From Halapricum desulfuricans (GTDB lineage Archaea; Halobacteriota; Halobacteria; Halobacteriales; Haloarculaceae), in contig NZ_CP064791.1 of the NCBI RefSeq assembly GCF_017094465.1, positions 1,922,001 through 1,986,000 of the forward strand: a stretch of 64,000 nt of DNA. Direction: 5' to 3'. The position numbers were made by a program, and so were the translations under genes. The notes below the pieces were generated by a model. It was not told where the DNA came from and made no database searches. It worked only from the letters and a program-made list of their open reading frames with translations. Each line of letters starts with the position of its first letter. The stretch's first letter is position 1. Shown in pieces: positions 62,722-64,000 of the stretch.

Positions 62722-63744
62722 ATGAGCCAGTCCAACGCACCGGGCGTGCCGGACGTAGCGGACATCGATCAGATGGTCGAAAACGAGCGCGAGGATCCCG
62801 AGTCGGTCCTCGCCGAAACCGACCACAGTACCGACCTCGGGCTGGCGATGGCCGAGGACGCCAAACGCGTCGGGCGCGGCGACCTGGAAAGCGAGGAGTT
62901 CTGGGCGAAATACGACGAGGCCGCCCGCGCGGAGTTCGGCGAGGCCTACGAAGCCACTCCAAACCCTGCAGTCGACAGCGACGACCAGACGATCGACGAG
63001 GCGGCCGCCGAAAGTCTCTCGTGTTCGGTCGGCTCGATGGATTCGGTCGCGGCGGAACTCGACGAGGAGCCGGCCGCCGAGGCGTCGCAGGCCGACACCG
63101 ACGCCGACGGGGACGATCCGACCTACGGGATGGTGATCGACCTCCAGAAGTGCGTCGGCTGTGACTCCTGTACGGTCGCCTGCAAGGCCGAGAACCGCAC
63201 ACCGCCGGGAGTCAGTTACAACGTCGTGATGGAAGAAGAACACGGGGAGTTCCCCAACGTCTCGCGGACGAACACCCCCCGGCCGTGTATGCAGTGTACC
63301 AATCCCCCGTGTGTGCAGGTGTGTCCGGTCAGTGCGACCTACAAGATGGACAACGGCGTGGTCAACATCGACTACGAGCGCTGTATCGGTTGTCGGTACT
63401 GCATGATCGCCTGTCCCTACGGTGCCCGATACTTCGACTTCGGGGAATCGTACGACGACGAAGTGATGGAGGCCGACGAGATCACCAGTCCCGAGTACGG
63501 CGTCGACCGCGACGAGGAGGGGCGCGTCGAGCCCGTCGGCAACGTCCGGAAGTGTCATTTCTGTCACCACCGGCTGAACCGCGGCGAGGAACCGGCCTGC
63601 GTCGAGACCTGCGTCGGCGACGCGCGCAACGCCGGCGACCTCGACGATCCTGACAGCGACGTCGCACAGATGGCCGACTCCGACCGGGCCTTCCAGCTCA
63701 AAGAGGAGGGCGGCACCGACCCCAACGTCTACTACCTCAAGTAA
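62722..63744 (+). CDS. Four-cluster [4Fe-4S] respiratory subunit (DmsB/HybA type)
   Basis: 340 residues from ATG at 62722. After about 140 acidic residues come four Cys groups: CVGCDSCTVACK; CMQCTNPPCVQVC; CIGCRYCMIAC; CHFCH...CVETC. This is the electron-transfer subunit of a molybdopterin enzyme (DMSO/TMAO, polysulfide or nitrate-like). The long N-terminal region includes GLAMAEDAKRVGRGDLESEEFW, a helical region I associate with haloarchaeal Fe-S subunits. Likely membrane-side partner of NrfD downstream. Confidence 0.9.
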   Translation: MSQSNAPGVPDVADIDQMVENEREDPESVLAETDHSTDLGLAMAEDAKRVGRGDLESEEFWAKYDEAARAEFGEAYEATPNPAVDSDDQTIDEAAAESLSCSVGSMDSVAAELDEEPAAEASQADTDADGDDPTYGMVIDLQKCVGCDSCTVACKAENRTPPGVSYNVVMEEEHGEFPNVSRTNTPRPCMQCTNPPCVQVCPVSATYKMDNGVVNIDYERCIGCRYCMIACPYGARYFDFGESYDDEVMEADEITSPEYGVDRDEEGRVEPVGNVRKCHFCHHRLNRGEEPACVETCVGDARNAGDLDDPDSDVAQMADSDRAFQLKEEGGTDPNVYYLK

Positions 63745-63746
63745 CC

Positions 63747-64000
63747 ATGGCAGCAGAGACAGACAGCGGTCGCCTGGAGTTCGACACCGACTTCGGCTTC
63801 ACGAGCGACCGCGTACGATACGGCTGGTACGGACTGCTGGCAATCTTGCTGTTGGTCGGCGCGTACGCTGTCTATCTCCGGATCACCCAGGGGATGGCGA
63901 GCACGAACCTCACTAGCACGACTCCCTGGGGCGCGTGGGTCGCCTTCTACATCTACTTCGTCGGTCTCTCGGCCGGGGCGTTTCTGGTGAGCACGCTCTC
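63747..64000 (+). CDS. NrfD/polysulfide-reductase membrane subunit, N-terminal part
   Basis: Starts 2 bases after the iron-sulfur gene and runs off the window; 84 residues seen. GWYGLLAILLLVGAYAVYLRI and WVAFYIYFVGLSAGAFLVSTL are TM helices, the second matching the NrfD start region. It should anchor the iron-sulfur subunit and pass quinol electrons. The rest of the operon, probably the catalytic subunit, is outside. Confidence 0.85.
   Translation, partial: MAAETDSGRLEFDTDFGFTSDRVRYGWYGLLAILLLVGAYAVYLRITQGMASTNLTSTTPWGAWVAFYIYFVGLSAGAFLVSTL

Noticed and set aside
1-64000. CRISPR array or cas genes
   Set aside because: The tandem repeats seen (17, 30 and 63 bp) are adjacent copies without spacers, and no cas gene is present.

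Overview
The window is a chromosomal stretch of a halophilic archaeon (class Halobacteria). GC is high, predicted proteins are strongly acidic, and many genes are typically haloarchaeal: MptA, a TFB, an SRP54 with a Gly/Met-rich tail, two HTH-10 (bacterio-opsin-activator type) regulators, a HalOD1 protein, an AglD-type enzyme, CPxCG micro-proteins and DUF5812/DUF5830-type proteins. Two large glycosidases side by side fit a polysaccharide-using lineage such as Halorhabdus, but the genus is only a guess.

Region 0-8 kb: the 3' end of mptA; an IS200/IS605 element (tnpA, tnpB) whose right end touches the mptA stop codon; a polar amino-acid ABC transporter operon; an FAD oxidoreductase; a small zinc-binding protein; a VTT-domain membrane protein; and a 39-residue zinc micro-protein. 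Region 8-17 kb: B12-dependent ribonucleotide reductase nrdJ, an HTH-10 regulator, the trpDFEG operon with stop/start overlaps at every junction, and tRNA-Val(GAC). Region 17-26 kb: a double-HTH, zinc-knuckle, HNH protein with a disturbed 5' end; dihydroorotase; two tandem GH31 glycosidases; an SDR; and a glutaredoxin-like protein.

Region 26-39.5 kb: archaemetzincin, a HAD hydrolase, F420:NADP reductase, an APC permease with a UspA partner, SRP54, an ornithine-cyclodeaminase-family enzyme, a receiver/PAS histidine kinase, LeuRS, and a PRC-barrel protein with NOB1. Region 39.5-51 kb: a CPBP protease, membrane and DUF proteins, SecF/SecD, RNase HII, a soluble chemotaxis transducer, a repeat-rich intergenic region, a TFB, an ITPase/XTPase, an AglD-like protein, methylglyoxal synthase and a HalOD1 protein. 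Region 51-64 kb: a three-gene type IV pilus operon ending in a large pilin-like protein with an Ig-like domain, dUTPase, aconitase, a DUF7110-type protein, a membrane PAS/GAF/HTH-10 regulator and, divergent from it, the start of an iron-sulfur/NrfD respiratory operon that runs off the window.

The most unusual items are the TnpB with a Gly where the RuvC-II Glu is expected, the GH31 pair (patchy near-identity and an unrecognised shared C-terminal region), the frame-disturbed HTH-HNH gene next to tRNA-Val, the pilus operon with its large adhesin-like pilin, a 63-bp tandem repeat carrying a UUCG hairpin, and a 17-bp repeat plus hairpin cluster beside tfb. I found no CRISPR array and no clearly new multi-gene defence system.
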